Below, piece by piece: positions 15,351 to 23,830 of a DNA stretch of 29,723 nucleotides; positions within the stretch are counted from its first letter, which is position 1; each line of letters opens with the position of its first letter. The translations under genes and the position numbers were made by a program. Below the pieces are notes generated by a model, which had not been told where the DNA came from, searched no databases, and was given only the letters and a program-made list of their open reading frames with translations. The stretch spans positions 1 to 29,723 of the forward strand of contig CAZDCZ010000038.1 in the NCBI GenBank assembly GCA_964504155.1. The letters run 5' to 3'. Source of the DNA: CAZDCZ01 sp964504155. Lineage in GTDB: Bacteria > Bacteroidota > Bacteroidia > Bacteroidales > UBA12077.

Positions 15351-16454
15351 CTATTCTTGTATATTCCCGTTTTCTGTTATTGCAAAAATCTTGTATTTAA
15401 TTGATATATCTTTAAGAAGAGTTTTTAATCTATCTTGACTGGTATCTGTTATAAATATTTGACCAAAATTGTTTTCACTTACTAAATTTATAATTTGTTT
15501 TACTCTTTGTACATCAAATTTATCAAAAATATCATCTAACAATAATATTGGTTTATAATTTATAATATTTTTAATGAAATCGAATTTTGCTAGTTTTAAT
15601 GCAACAACTAGAGTTTTTTGTTGACCTTGAGAGCCTGCTTTTTTTACCGAATGCCCGAGTAAGTTTAAAACAATATCGTCTTTATGTATTCCTGTTGTGG
15701 TGTATTGAAGAATTCTGTCTCTCTCAATAGAGCTATTTAGTAAATCACGAAAATTATTTTCCGAAAGCTGAGATTTGTATTCTAAACTAACTTTTTCTGT
15801 ATTGTTAGATATATGATTATAATATTTTTGAAATATAGGAATTAGTTTGTCAATAAAATCGTTTCGTTTTTCAAAAATACTTTCGCCTAAATTTATTAAT
15901 TGCTCATTCCAAATTTCCAGAGAGTCTTTATCGAAGGAGTTATTTTTTGCAAAGATTTTTAATAATTTGTTTCTTTGAGTTAAAGCACGGTTGTAATTTA
16001 TTATATCAGCAAGGTATTGTTTATCGTATTGCGAGATTACACCATTAATAAAATTTCGTCTTTCTTCGCTACCTCCTAAAAGTAAGATATTATCTGTTGG
16101 CGATATCATTACAATTGGAAGAAGTCCAATATGGTCGGCGAGTTTCTGATATTCCTTTTTGTTGCGTTTAAATTGTTTTTTGTGATTTCTTTTTATTCCG
16201 CAGTAAATATTTTCTTTTTTTTCTAAACGAGAATAATTTCCTTGAATGACAAAAAAATCATTCTCATACTTAATGTTTTGACTATCTATTGGATTAATGT
16301 AACTTTTACACATCGATAAATAGTATATGGCATCTAAAACATTGGTTTTCCCAACGCCATTTTTCCCAACAAAACAATTGATTTTTGATGAAAAATCAAG
16401 TTCTAATTGTTCGAAATTTTTAAAACTGATTACTGATAAATTTTTAAGATGCAT
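15351..16454 (-). CDS. recF: DNA replication and repair protein RecF
   Basis: An SMC-like ATPase that, with RecO and RecR, loads RecA at single-strand gaps. Walker A is GKNGVGKT at residues 30-37, the ABC signature is GSQGQQKT, and Walker B is ILLLDDIFDKFD near the end. The segment MISPTDNILLLGGSEERRNFI is typical of RecF. The length of 367 residues is normal. The start is the ATG at 16454. A possible promoter on the minus strand consists of GATTTTTG at 16484-16477 (one mismatch to TAnnTTTG) with a TTG about 21 bases upstream. It is not near dnaA or dnaN, as it would be in many other phyla; the neighbourhood is the one I recall for Bacteroidota. Confidence 0.95.
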   Translation of the reverse strand: MHLKNLSVISFKNFEQLELDFSSKINCFVGKNGVGKTNVLDAIYYLSMCKSYINPIDSQNIKYENDFFVIQGNYSRLEKKENIYCGIKRNHKKQFKRNKKEYQKLADHIGLLPIVMISPTDNILLLGGSEERRNFINGVISQYDKQYLADIINYNRALTQRNKLLKIFAKNNSFDKDSLEIWNEQLINLGESIFEKRNDFIDKLIPIFQKYYNHISNNTEKVSLEYKSQLSENNFRDLLNSSIERDRILQYTTTGIHKDDIVLNLLGHSVKKAGSQGQQKTLVVALKLAKFDFIKNIINYKPILLLDDIFDKFDVQRVKQIINLVSENNFGQIFITDTSQDRLKTLLKDISIKYKIFAITENGNIQE

Positions 16455-16559
16455 AAAATTAATTTATGTGTATTTGCAAAAATCATTAAAATAATAAAAA
16501 ATACCACAATTTATTGATAAATTTTATAAACAAATATTTTAATTATATAACAAAAAAGT

Positions 16560-16567
16560 TACATTTG
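16560..16567 (+). promoter_or_regulatory. -7 promoter element of the membrane TPR gene
   Basis: TACATTTG matches TAnnTTTG exactly and lies 39 bases before the ATG at 16607. The expected -33 position (about 16537-16540) is AT-rich without a clear TTTG. Confidence 0.5.
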
Positions 16568-16606
16568 CGTTCAGTTAAATTATAGAAATATAAATACAAT
16601 AATATA

Positions 16607-17302
16607 ATGAGTAAGAACAAGAAAAATCAGGCAGCTTCGGAACAGCTAGAAAATGTTGAGAATGCTTTAAGTAAAACAGAACACTATATTGAAGATAATC
16701 AGAAAAGTTTAATAATTATTGTTTTAGCAATAGTCGTTATTGTAGGTGGGTATTTTGCATATCAAAAAATTTATTTGCAACCGAAAGAAAACGAAGCTCA
16801 TGCACAAATGTTTGTTGCAGAGCAATATTTTGCCAACGATTCTTTTAATTTAGCTATAAATGGCGATGGAAATTATTTAGGATTTATTGATATTGTTGAT
16901 GAATTTAGTATGACAAAATCAGCTAATCTGGCTAATTACTATTTAGGAATTTCATATCTTAAATTAGGACAATACGAAGATGCTATTGAGTATCTTAAGC
17001 AATTTGAGACTGGCGATAAATTAATTGCCCCCATTGCTTATGGAGCTATTGGAGATGCTTATCTTGAGTTAGATAAAAAAGACGATGCATTGTCTTTTTA
17101 CGAAAAAGCAGTTTATGAATCTGACAACGATTTTACCGCACCTTTATTTTTAATGAAAGTTGGTTTTGTTAACGAATTATTAGGAGAGTATAAAGATGCT
17201 TTAAAAGCATATGAAGAAATAGAAAATAACTATTCGGAAAGCAGAGAAGGTCGTCAGGTAGAAAAATATATTGCCAAGGTTAAAACATTAATGGCAAAAT
17301 AA
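16607..17302 (+). CDS. Membrane-anchored tetratricopeptide repeat protein
   Basis: A 231-residue protein with a charged cytoplasmic N-terminus (about 33 residues), one membrane helix (about 34-52, SLIIIVLAIVVIVGGYFAY) and a periplasmic domain of TPR helices. Repeats are visible around residues 107-130 (ANYYLGISYLKLGQYEDAIE), 143-165 (AYGAIGDAYLELDKKDDALS) and 183-205. The topology resembles YfgM-like proteins, which in enterobacteria act as periplasmic chaperones linked to SecYEG; the assignment to that function is only analogy. It has its own promoter, a strong terminator after the stop, and sits between recF and ribH. Confidence 0.8.
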   Translation: MSKNKKNQAASEQLENVENALSKTEHYIEDNQKSLIIIVLAIVVIVGGYFAYQKIYLQPKENEAHAQMFVAEQYFANDSFNLAINGDGNYLGFIDIVDEFSMTKSANLANYYLGISYLKLGQYEDAIEYLKQFETGDKLIAPIAYGAIGDAYLELDKKDDALSFYEKAVYESDNDFTAPLFLMKVGFVNELLGEYKDALKAYEEIENNYSESREGRQVEKYIAKVKTLMAK

Positions 17303-17323
17303 AATATTTAAAAATATTATTTT

Positions 17324-17353
17324 AAAAATCCTGAGTAATCAGGATTTTTTTTA
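17324..17353 (+). terminator. Rho-independent terminator of the membrane TPR gene
   Basis: Stem AAAAATCCTGA / TCAGGATTTTT with a GTAA loop is followed by further T residues. It begins 22 bases after the stop at 17302. Confidence 0.88.
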
Positions 17354-17392
17354 TTTAATATTGCGAATAATTCATAATAAAATAAATTTATC

Positions 17393-17893
17393 ATGGCTAC
17401 AAATCTTAAAAATTTATCGGATTACAATATTAAATCAGTGCCATCTGCTAAAGATATGGTTTTTGGTATTGTTACTTCAGAATGGAACGAAGATATTACT
17501 AAAACATTACAGAAAGGGGCATTTGAAACATTAATAAGGCACGGTGCTAAAGAAGAAAATATATTGCAAAAATATGTTCCCGGAAGTGTTGAATTGACAT
17601 TGGGTGCTCAATTTATGTTAGAGAATACTGATGTTGACGCTGTAATTATTTTAGGTTGCGTAATTCAAGGGGAGACACCTCATTTCGATTATGTTTGTCA
17701 AAGTGTTACTCATGGTATGACAGAATTAAATATGGAGTATAATTCTCCGGTAATATTTGGTTTGTTAACTACCGATAATTTGCAACAAGCAATAGATCGC
17801 TCGGGAGGGAAACATGGAAATAAAGGAACCGAAGCTGCAATTACCGCTATAAAAATGGTGCAATTAAAAAACGAAATGCAAGAAATGGATTAG
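17393..17893 (+). CDS. ribH: 6,7-dimethyl-8-ribityllumazine synthase
   Basis: It forms lumazine from 5-amino-6-ribitylaminouracil and dihydroxybutanone phosphate, the penultimate step of riboflavin synthesis, in a 60-subunit or pentameric shell. The sequence shows PGSVELT (residues 63-69), GCVIQGETPHFDYV with the catalytic histidine H97, and FGLLTTDNLQQAIDRSGG. The length of 166 residues is typical. No FMN riboswitch is visible in the short leader after the upstream terminator. No other riboflavin genes are in the window. Confidence 0.96.
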   Translation: MATNLKNLSDYNIKSVPSAKDMVFGIVTSEWNEDITKTLQKGAFETLIRHGAKEENILQKYVPGSVELTLGAQFMLENTDVDAVIILGCVIQGETPHFDYVCQSVTHGMTELNMEYNSPVIFGLLTTDNLQQAIDRSGGKHGNKGTEAAITAIKMVQLKNEMQEMD

Positions 17894-17992
17894 ATATTAA
17901 AAAAAGAATTCTCTAATTGTTTAATTATCAAAAACATTAGTGTAAATAGGGAGTTCGGAGCAAAAAAAATGATAATATTTATTGCATTTTAG

Positions 17993-18022
17993 TTTGATTT
18001 AAAGATATAATTTATATTTTTG
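17993..18022 (+). promoter_or_regulatory. Promoter of the tRNA operon
   Basis: TTTG at 17993-17996 and TATTTTTG at 18015-18022, spaced 18 bases, fit the Bacteroidota -33/-7 consensus in both boxes. Transcription would begin near 18029, about 32 bases before tRNA-Thr. Confidence 0.75.
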
Positions 18023-18060
18023 CAAGGCTTTTGAAAACAAAGCATATTCTTTAAAAGAAT

Positions 18061-18134
18061 GCCGATGTAGCTCAGTTGGCTAGAGCAGCTGATTTGTAAT
18101 CAGCAGGTCGGGGGTTCGAGCCCCTCCATCGGCT
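18061..18134 (+). tRNA. tRNA-Thr (anticodon TGT)
   Basis: The acceptor stem GCCGATG pairs with CATCGGC, with discriminator T. The anticodon stem GCTGA/TCAGC encloses the loop TTTGTAA with anticodon TGT. The T-arm GGGGGTTCGAGCCCC is canonical. CCA is not encoded. Confidence 0.97.
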
Positions 18135-18154
18135 CTTTAATTTACATATTGTTT

Positions 18155-18237
18155 GGGGAGATACCAAAGTGGCCAACTGGGGCAGACTGTAACTCTGCTG
18201 GCGTACGCCTTCGTAGGTTCGAATCCTGCTCTCCCCA
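18155..18237 (+). tRNA. tRNA-Tyr (anticodon GTA)
   Basis: Acceptor stem GGGGAGA/TCTCCCC with discriminator A. The anticodon stem GCAGA/TCTGC holds the loop CTGTAAC with anticodon GTA. It has the long variable arm of a class II tRNA (about CTGGCGTACGCC), which fits bacterial tyrosine tRNA. Confidence 0.97.
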
Positions 18238-18249
18238 CAATAATTATTA

Positions 18250-18322
18250 GCGGGAGTAGCTCAGTTGGTAGAGCATCAGCCTTCCAAGCTGAGGGTCGCG
18301 GATTCGAGTTCCGTCTCCCGCT
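18250..18322 (+). tRNA. tRNA-Gly (anticodon TCC)
   Basis: Acceptor stem GCGGGAG/CTCCCGC with discriminator T. The anticodon stem TCAGC/GCTGA holds the loop CTTCCAA with anticodon TCC. Last of the three tRNAs; a terminator follows directly. Confidence 0.97.
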
Positions 18323-18323
18323 C

Positions 18324-18360
18324 AAAAAGAGATTGTCAGGTTTTGATAATCTCTTTTTTT
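18324..18360 (+). terminator. Rho-independent terminator of the tRNA operon
   Basis: Stem AAAAAGAGATT / AATCTCTTTTT with a 13-base loop and seven or more T at the end, starting right after the tRNA-Gly acceptor stem. Confidence 0.85.
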
Positions 18361-18609
18361 ATTTCCCTTTTGTCTCGTCCTGAAATAAGGCTTATTTGAC
18401 TTTTCCGGTGGAATAATTTTTTCTAAGCATAAATTTAAAAAGTAATCCGATATTATGGATTTCTTAAATTAGTTGTGGGGAAATTATTTACTATATGAAA
18501 TATTCAAAAAAAATTGCTCATCTATATATAATTAATATTTTGCACATTCTTTACCAATATCAATATTGGCATGGACAGAAAAGTATGTAGAATAATTGTA
18601 GGAATGTGA
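18361..18609. other. Intergenic stretch with a palindrome; no gene seen
   Basis: No coding potential was recognised. CCAATAT-CA-ATATTGG at 18554-18569 is a perfect inverted repeat with a two-base centre, of operator size. The left part (about 18372-18420) is slightly richer in GC than the rest and could be a remnant of a mobile element end, but no partner terminus or target duplication was found. Confidence 0.3.
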
Positions 18610-19818
18610 TTAAAAATCGGAACAATATTTTTTTCTTAACAAAATGGCTTTTTTGTTTCCATATCGAATAGCTTTTTTAAGATTAGAACATGCCTTTTGT
18701 TTATTATTGTTTTTTATTTGAGATATTGCTAATTTGTAATATGTATCTGCATTGCGGGGATTAATATCTAAGTCCATTGAATAATCTTTCGATGCGTAGT
18801 TATACATTTGCGTTTGCATATATGTATCGGCTCTTAAAATGTAGAATTTAGCATTAGCTTTATTCATATTAATTAATTTATTAAGAATTCGAAGAGTAGA
18901 AATATAATTCTTGTTTTTATATGATAACTGTGCATTAATAAAATTAATTTCTTGATTGTTCTGTAGATATTCTAATATAAAATCGACATCTTTTTGAGCT
19001 TTTTCTATTTCATTGGTTTTAATATATTCGTTGGCTCTATACTTATATAATTCAAAATTTTCGGGTGTTATATAAATAAGTTTATTATAATCGGAAATTG
19101 CTAATTTTGATTTGCCGAGTTTAGAATAAATCCGTGCTCGTTTTATAAGATAATTCTTATTGAAACGAATTTCAAGGGCTTTGTTGATGTCTTCAAGTGC
19201 TTGTGTGTATTTGTTTTCTTTAGTTAATATATATGTTCTTAGAGCAAATATTTCAGCATTGTTTTTTTTTGTAAATATTAATTCGTTAGTGATTTTTAGT
19301 GCTGAGTTATAATTTTTAAGGTCTAAAAAATCAATAATATTTTTAATTGAAGAAATATATTGTTTACTCCATTTTTGTTGCAATAAAGATTCCCAATCTT
19401 CTGTGTAATGAATTTTTGTAAAATTTGAATCTAATAATAAATTAACTAAGGATAAATGATTTGAGCTAACTAAATATTTGTTTAAATAATTTATAGCTGC
19501 TAAATAATTATTTTGTTTCATAAAAATTTTTGCAAGTTGATAATGTGCAATATTATGTTTTAATTTATTTGCATTAATACAATCTTGCGATGCTTTTTCG
19601 TAATTGTTTTGTAGAAGATATATTTTGCTTCGTAAAACTAAATAATCTGCATTATTGTTATTGTCTATTAATTTCGAAAGAGAAATTATAGCATCATTAT
19701 AATTGTTATTGTAAATAGAAGCATGGGTACTTAAAAATAATTCATTATTATCTTGAGCCGATAGTTGTGTCGGGAGTATTACGATAAGAATGATTAATAT
19801 TTTTATTTTGCTTAACAT
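18610..19818 (-). CDS. Secreted tetratricopeptide repeat protein
   Basis: A 402-residue protein with a Sec signal (MLSKIKILIILIVILPTQLSAQ) followed almost entirely by TPR helices. They form two blocks: about residues 25-125, and from about 165 to the end, with repeats such as AEIFALRTYILTKENKYTQA and ADTYYKLAISQIKNNNKQKA. A non-repeat segment around 128-155 (HYTEDWESLLQQKWSKQ) separates them. Its ATG directly follows the TAA of the upstream type B cargo gene (TAAATG), so the two are translationally coupled. I infer a periplasmic or outer-membrane scaffold working with that surface protein. No lipobox is seen. No specific family name is recognised. Confidence 0.8.
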   Translation of the reverse strand: MLSKIKILIILIVILPTQLSAQDNNELFLSTHASIYNNNYNDAIISLSKLIDNNNNADYLVLRSKIYLLQNNYEKASQDCINANKLKHNIAHYQLAKIFMKQNNYLAAINYLNKYLVSSNHLSLVNLLLDSNFTKIHYTEDWESLLQQKWSKQYISSIKNIIDFLDLKNYNSALKITNELIFTKKNNAEIFALRTYILTKENKYTQALEDINKALEIRFNKNYLIKRARIYSKLGKSKLAISDYNKLIYITPENFELYKYRANEYIKTNEIEKAQKDVDFILEYLQNNQEINFINAQLSYKNKNYISTLRILNKLINMNKANAKFYILRADTYMQTQMYNYASKDYSMDLDINPRNADTYYKLAISQIKNNNKQKACSNLKKAIRYGNKKAILLRKKYCSDF

Positions 19819-22419
19819 TTATTCTATGGGTATTATAGTATTTGTATTTTCTGTATATACATGTATAAACCCAACAAGGTTTCTAACTTCCAGTCCGCTA
19901 ATTCTTTGTTCATAAACATCGCAAATGTAATAATATACAGCCGTAGGAACAGGGTCGTTAGTGTTTATGTATTTCCCATCCCATTTTATTAATGGCTCGT
20001 GTGTTTTATAAACTAATTCCCCCAGTCTGTTAAATATTTTCATATCAACTTCTTTTACAAGATTTGCAGGGTTTTTGGCGTAATAAATATCGTTTATTCC
20101 ATCGTTATTTGGTGTAAATACATTTGGTAATTCGTAATAGGTACATTCGTCGCTACAAGCTAATATAGATAATGGACTTTCGTTGTCGAACGAATCTATT
20201 GCAGTTATGGTATAACATCCTCCAATTCCTTCGGGGTTATGATGAATGAAACTTGTGTTTTCGGCTCCTAAAATTTCTTTTAATTTAACTAAATCTCCTT
20301 CTAAAGTTTTTGTAAAAAATAGATTATACGAAACCACATCGTCGCAACAGCTTAAATTAGGGTTATTCCATGTAATAAAATTTGTTAAACTGTCGCAATT
20401 AGCTGTAACGGTTAGTTGAGGGGCGCAAGGAGCTGTAATGTCAATTGGGGTTGCGCAATTCTCGTGCGAATTATTCTCGGTATCATATTCTATTGTATTT
20501 ATTCTATATGTTCCAATACTTTTTACTTTGTAGCAATAGTTTGTGCCATTTTGCAGTTTTGTATCATAGTAAATTTTATTCGACGATATATCTATCGAAT
20601 CAAAATTCGCAGTAGTATTATTAAATCGATAAATAATATATTCATTATCTAGCCAAGGAGTAGTTTTTTTAATATTTATTTTTATTTCATTATCGGCCGG
20701 TTCTAATTCTAAAAATATCGATGATGCAAGTTGAGGTACTCCAATGCGAAATCTATTTCCGGGAGTATCGTTAATTAATTCTATTTCGTACGAATATGGG
20801 TATTCTGTTGTATTTAAACCAATATCGATAAAACTTGTATCTTCGAGACTTGATAGTGAGTCGATAAGCTCTAACCGCATACCCCAAATTCCGTCGGAAC
20901 GGTAAATTAAATATTTGAAGGGGCCAACAGCTCCGGGAATTGTATCTAGTTGGGTTGGTTTTGCCCATTTTACGAGAATACTTCCATTCGATAAATCAGT
21001 ATTAAGTACATCTACATTTGTAATTTTTGGAAAACCTTGAACTACATTCTGACAAACTTCTTCTGAAGGATAGCTTTGTGCTCTATCGGAATATTCGGCA
21101 ACAATTCTGTAACAGTATTTTATTCCCTGTAATAATCCTTCTCCATCATTATTATCGGTAAAGTATATTTCTTGTGTTTCTCCAATATATTCGTAATCTG
21201 ATTCAATTGGAATACCGGTTGTACAGCTATCTGTTACAATTGTTTCTGAATCTTCGCGTCTATAAATAATATATTTTTCTGGCAGGCATTGGCAATTATC
21301 CCATGTTAGATTTACAGAACTGTTCGATGCTTCTGCTTGTAAGTTATATGGAGCGGGAGCAATAACTTTTATATAGAAATTGTCTATGTCAACTAAACTT
21401 ACTCCGGGATAATTATCTTCGGCAGTTACAGAAATTATATAATTATTTTTTCGAATATTATTACAATCAGTTTCCCAGTAAAATTGGGATATTGTTTCAC
21501 CCGGTTTGCTCGATATAGTATTAAATTCAGCTTTGTTTTCATCAAAAAGAAATGGTCCACCTGTAGCCGATAGCTTTATGCTATCTAAATCTTCGTCGTG
21601 CGAATAAATATATTGCAATACTGTATCGCCGGCCATAATACAGAAATCTTTCATTTGTTCAATTTCCGGTGGTATATTTTCCGATTCGAACACATCAATT
21701 TGCATATCGCGAGTAATATTTCCTATTAGAACTCCATTTCTCCATTCTTTAATTAAGATAGCTATATTGAATTTGCCTGTATCAATAGGATTTTTCCAAA
21801 TTAAATCGCCTGTAATTTCATTTATGTAAATTGAATCGCTTGCCGGAGGTAAAGTATAACCCGGGATAGGTTCTCCGTCTAAACCTGTACAAACTGAAAG
21901 TTCGTACGAAAGACTATCGCCATCGTAATCGTATGCACCGGGATTATGTATAAAAGTACGATATAATGCAGCTTTGTTTATTGGTGGGTTTAATAAAATA
22001 GGAGTGTTGTTTAGCCCGATTTCCGGATTTATCATTAGAGTTGTTTCAATAGAAAAAATAGTGTTTACGGAATTTGGGATATTTTCTACTCCATAGTTTC
22101 TATTCGGATCTTGAACTAAAATTTTGTATATCCCGGGACCCGGGTATGTGTGCCGTATTATATATTTGTTTCTTTGATAATAATTGGGGAGTTGAACTTT
22201 TTCTGTTCGAGGTGCTACAGAAAATGTATTATCTCCCCATTCAACTTCAAGCTCTTCTCTGTCGGCTGCACTTAAAGTATATGTATATGTTGTAATAGTT
22301 ATTTCGAAAGTAAGTTCAGATATTTGCCTGAATGTTATTTCTCCGGCACGATTATGAGTTGCATAAACGTTTAAAGAAAAAATAAATAAAGTAATAAATA
22401 TTGTAAGTTGTTTTATCAT
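19819..22419 (-). CDS. T9SS type B surface protein with fibronectin-III-like domains
   Basis: An 866-residue secreted protein. After a signal peptide (MIKQLTIFITLFIFSLNVYA) comes the THNRAGEITFRQ module with a PKD-like WGDNTF region, common in Bacteroidota gliding-associated proteins. A cadherin-like stretch (YDYDGDSLSYEL, about residues 162-245) follows, and then several fibronectin-III-like units (about 355-770; NLTWDNC, ILVKWAKP, FITWNNP). The last 95 residues (YELPNVFTPNNDGINDIYY, MKIFNRLGELVYKT, WDGK, VYYYICDVYE) are the T9SS type B sorting domain (the gliding motility-associated C-terminal domain). It is therefore exported through the T9SS and held at the surface or released. Unlike many type B cargo genes it is followed by a TPR gene and not by a PorP/SprF-like gene. 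Its ligand is unknown. Confidence 0.88.
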   Translation of the reverse strand: MIKQLTIFITLFIFSLNVYATHNRAGEITFRQISELTFEITITTYTYTLSAADREELEVEWGDNTFSVAPRTEKVQLPNYYQRNKYIIRHTYPGPGIYKILVQDPNRNYGVENIPNSVNTIFSIETTLMINPEIGLNNTPILLNPPINKAALYRTFIHNPGAYDYDGDSLSYELSVCTGLDGEPIPGYTLPPASDSIYINEITGDLIWKNPIDTGKFNIAILIKEWRNGVLIGNITRDMQIDVFESENIPPEIEQMKDFCIMAGDTVLQYIYSHDEDLDSIKLSATGGPFLFDENKAEFNTISSKPGETISQFYWETDCNNIRKNNYIISVTAEDNYPGVSLVDIDNFYIKVIAPAPYNLQAEASNSSVNLTWDNCQCLPEKYIIYRREDSETIVTDSCTTGIPIESDYEYIGETQEIYFTDNNDGEGLLQGIKYCYRIVAEYSDRAQSYPSEEVCQNVVQGFPKITNVDVLNTDLSNGSILVKWAKPTQLDTIPGAVGPFKYLIYRSDGIWGMRLELIDSLSSLEDTSFIDIGLNTTEYPYSYEIELINDTPGNRFRIGVPQLASSIFLELEPADNEIKINIKKTTPWLDNEYIIYRFNNTTANFDSIDISSNKIYYDTKLQNGTNYCYKVKSIGTYRINTIEYDTENNSHENCATPIDITAPCAPQLTVTANCDSLTNFITWNNPNLSCCDDVVSYNLFFTKTLEGDLVKLKEILGAENTSFIHHNPEGIGGCYTITAIDSFDNESPLSILACSDECTYYELPNVFTPNNDGINDIYYAKNPANLVKEVDMKIFNRLGELVYKTHEPLIKWDGKYINTNDPVPTAVYYYICDVYEQRISGLEVRNLVGFIHVYTENTNTIIPIE

Positions 22420-22507
22420 TATTTGATATAATATGTGATTTTATTCAAAAAAAATAAGATAGTTTCGAAAAAAATGAGCTGCTTTAATTTGAGCAATACC
22501 ATAATTT

Positions 22508-23017
22508 TTATTTTAAACTTAAGTCAATATTACAATCTATTTTGTTTAATTGAAAACCATTTTCAGTATTATTATTTTTTATAATTACTAAATTGTTTTG
22601 GTCTGGGTATAAATCGGTTAAAATTAAATTTGTAATTTGTAATTTGCTTAGTTTATTATTTAATTCAGTCGTGCTGATTTTGTAATAAAACCAAGTTGCT
22701 TCGTAATTACTTCTGAATTTAATATAAGTTAAATCTTTTGTTCTATTATTGTTTAATTTTAGTTTAAAGTTACTATTAAAATACGATGTGATATTATTAA
22801 TGTTTTTATTAATGCTTAAACTATCTTTTATGTTTAAATTCGAATCGAAATTATTATTAATTACATCTTGAAAATCATCTGAAAAAACTTTAAACGATAT
22901 TTCAATAATTTCTTTCTTGCAATTAATATTAATACTTGTAACAGAAATATGTACAGGATGCATTGAAAAAACTGAAGAAATCAGCAGGCTAAGTATAAAT
23001 TTGTATGAATAAATCAT
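22508..23017 (-). CDS. DUF6702-like exported protein
   Basis: A 169-residue protein with a short signal peptide ending near residue 18 (LISSVFSMHPVHISV). The mature start HPVHISVTSI resembles the HPFHVS opening of DUF6702, a Bacteroidota family of unknown function predicted to be a small periplasmic beta-sandwich. The segments EIISFKVFSDDF-like (EISFKVFSDDFQDVI) and YIKFRSNYEATWFYYKI fit that impression. It is divergent from the HupE/UreJ-like gene, with only 49 bases between start codons. DUF6702 is often found beside such a membrane protein, so a shared role in metal handling is possible but inferred. Asn/Lys-rich, as expected from base composition. Confidence 0.7.
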   Translation of the reverse strand: MIYSYKFILSLLISSVFSMHPVHISVTSININCKKEIIEISFKVFSDDFQDVINNNFDSNLNIKDSLSINKNINNITSYFNSNFKLKLNNNRTKDLTYIKFRSNYEATWFYYKISTTELNNKLSKLQITNLILTDLYPDQNNLVIIKNNNTENGFQLNKIDCNIDLSLK

Positions 23018-23066
23018 AAGATAAAATTACTATTTTTTTATCTGTTATAATAAAAAATGAGAATAT

Positions 23067-23663
23067 ATGTCAGTATTTAATTTGTTTTTAGAAACAGGAA
23101 TAAAGCATATTTTAGATATTAATGGTTTCGATCATATTTTGTTTATCCTTACCCTTTGTGCGGTTTATAGTCTAAAACAATGGAAGAATGTTCTTGTATT
23201 AATTACTGCATTTACTATTGGGCATTCGCTTACATTAGTTTTTGCAACATTTAATATTATAAATTTGTCATCAGATTTAGTTGAGTTTTTAATTGCTATA
23301 ACTATATTATTAACTGCATTAAGTAATATTATTAGTAAATCTAGTAACTTTTCTGTGCAATTTTTTATTGTCCGATATTTTATCTCATTTTCGTTTGGAT
23401 TAATTCATGGTCTTGGCTTTTCAACATTTTTAAGAAGTATGTTAGGAGCTGAATCAAGTATAATAAAACCTTTATTTGCATTTAATATAGGTATCGAAAT
23501 TGGACAAATAGTAATTGTTATTTCAATGTTTTTGTTAACAGAAGTCTTAAAATTTGTTTTTGAATCGATTTACGAATATAAAAAATGGGTTTTGTCGATT
23601 CTCTCTATTATAGTTGCTATTTATTTAATTGTTTTGCGATTTTCGACAAATATGTTTTTCTAA
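23067..23663 (+). CDS. HupE/UreJ-family membrane protein
   Basis: A 198-residue integral membrane protein with about six hydrophobic helices. Signature histidines are in place: GFDHILF (D22-H23), TIGHSLTL (H53) and GLIHGLGF (H114), plus FNIGIEIGQ near residue 145. HupE/UreJ proteins are thought to move nickel or cobalt for hydrogenase or urease. Bacteroidota carry a subfamily without such enzymes nearby, and none is seen here. Transport of a divalent metal is therefore only a family-level inference. It is divergent from the DUF6702 gene and probably shares its control region. Confidence 0.85.
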   Translation: MSVFNLFLETGIKHILDINGFDHILFILTLCAVYSLKQWKNVLVLITAFTIGHSLTLVFATFNIINLSSDLVEFLIAITILLTALSNIISKSSNFSVQFFIVRYFISFSFGLIHGLGFSTFLRSMLGAESSIIKPLFAFNIGIEIGQIVIVISMFLLTEVLKFVFESIYEYKKWVLSILSIIVAIYLIVLRFSTNMFF

Positions 23664-23761
23664 AGTAAATTAATTTTATTTGATTATTGTACTAATTATA
23701 ATCTGAAGCTAAGTTGTAATTTGTGTATTAAAATTACTGTATTTGGATTATGGAATAATTG

Positions 23762-23790
23762 TTGCATTAAAATAATAAATTTTATATTTT
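23762..23790 (+). promoter_or_regulatory. Possible promoter of the caspase gene
   Basis: TTG at 23762-23764 and TATATTTT at 23783-23790 (one mismatch to TAnnTTTG), spaced 18 bases. The predicted start is near 23797, about 35 bases before the ATG. Confidence 0.4.
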
Positions 23791-23830
23791 AACAAGGTCA
23801 AAATAGTATCAACTACAAATATAGTTAAAT

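Noticed and set aside
17303..17392. FMN riboswitch before ribH
   Set aside because: Only a terminator and about 40 bases of AT-rich leader are present, too short for the conserved multi-helix element.
18137..18325. Minus-strand open frame across the tRNA genes
   Set aside because: It is the familiar spurious frame produced by reading tRNA genes on the complementary strand; the three tRNAs explain the sequence fully.
18361..18430. Insertion sequence end after the tRNA operon
   Set aside because: Composition is slightly unusual, but no matching inverted terminus, target duplication or transposase remnant was found.
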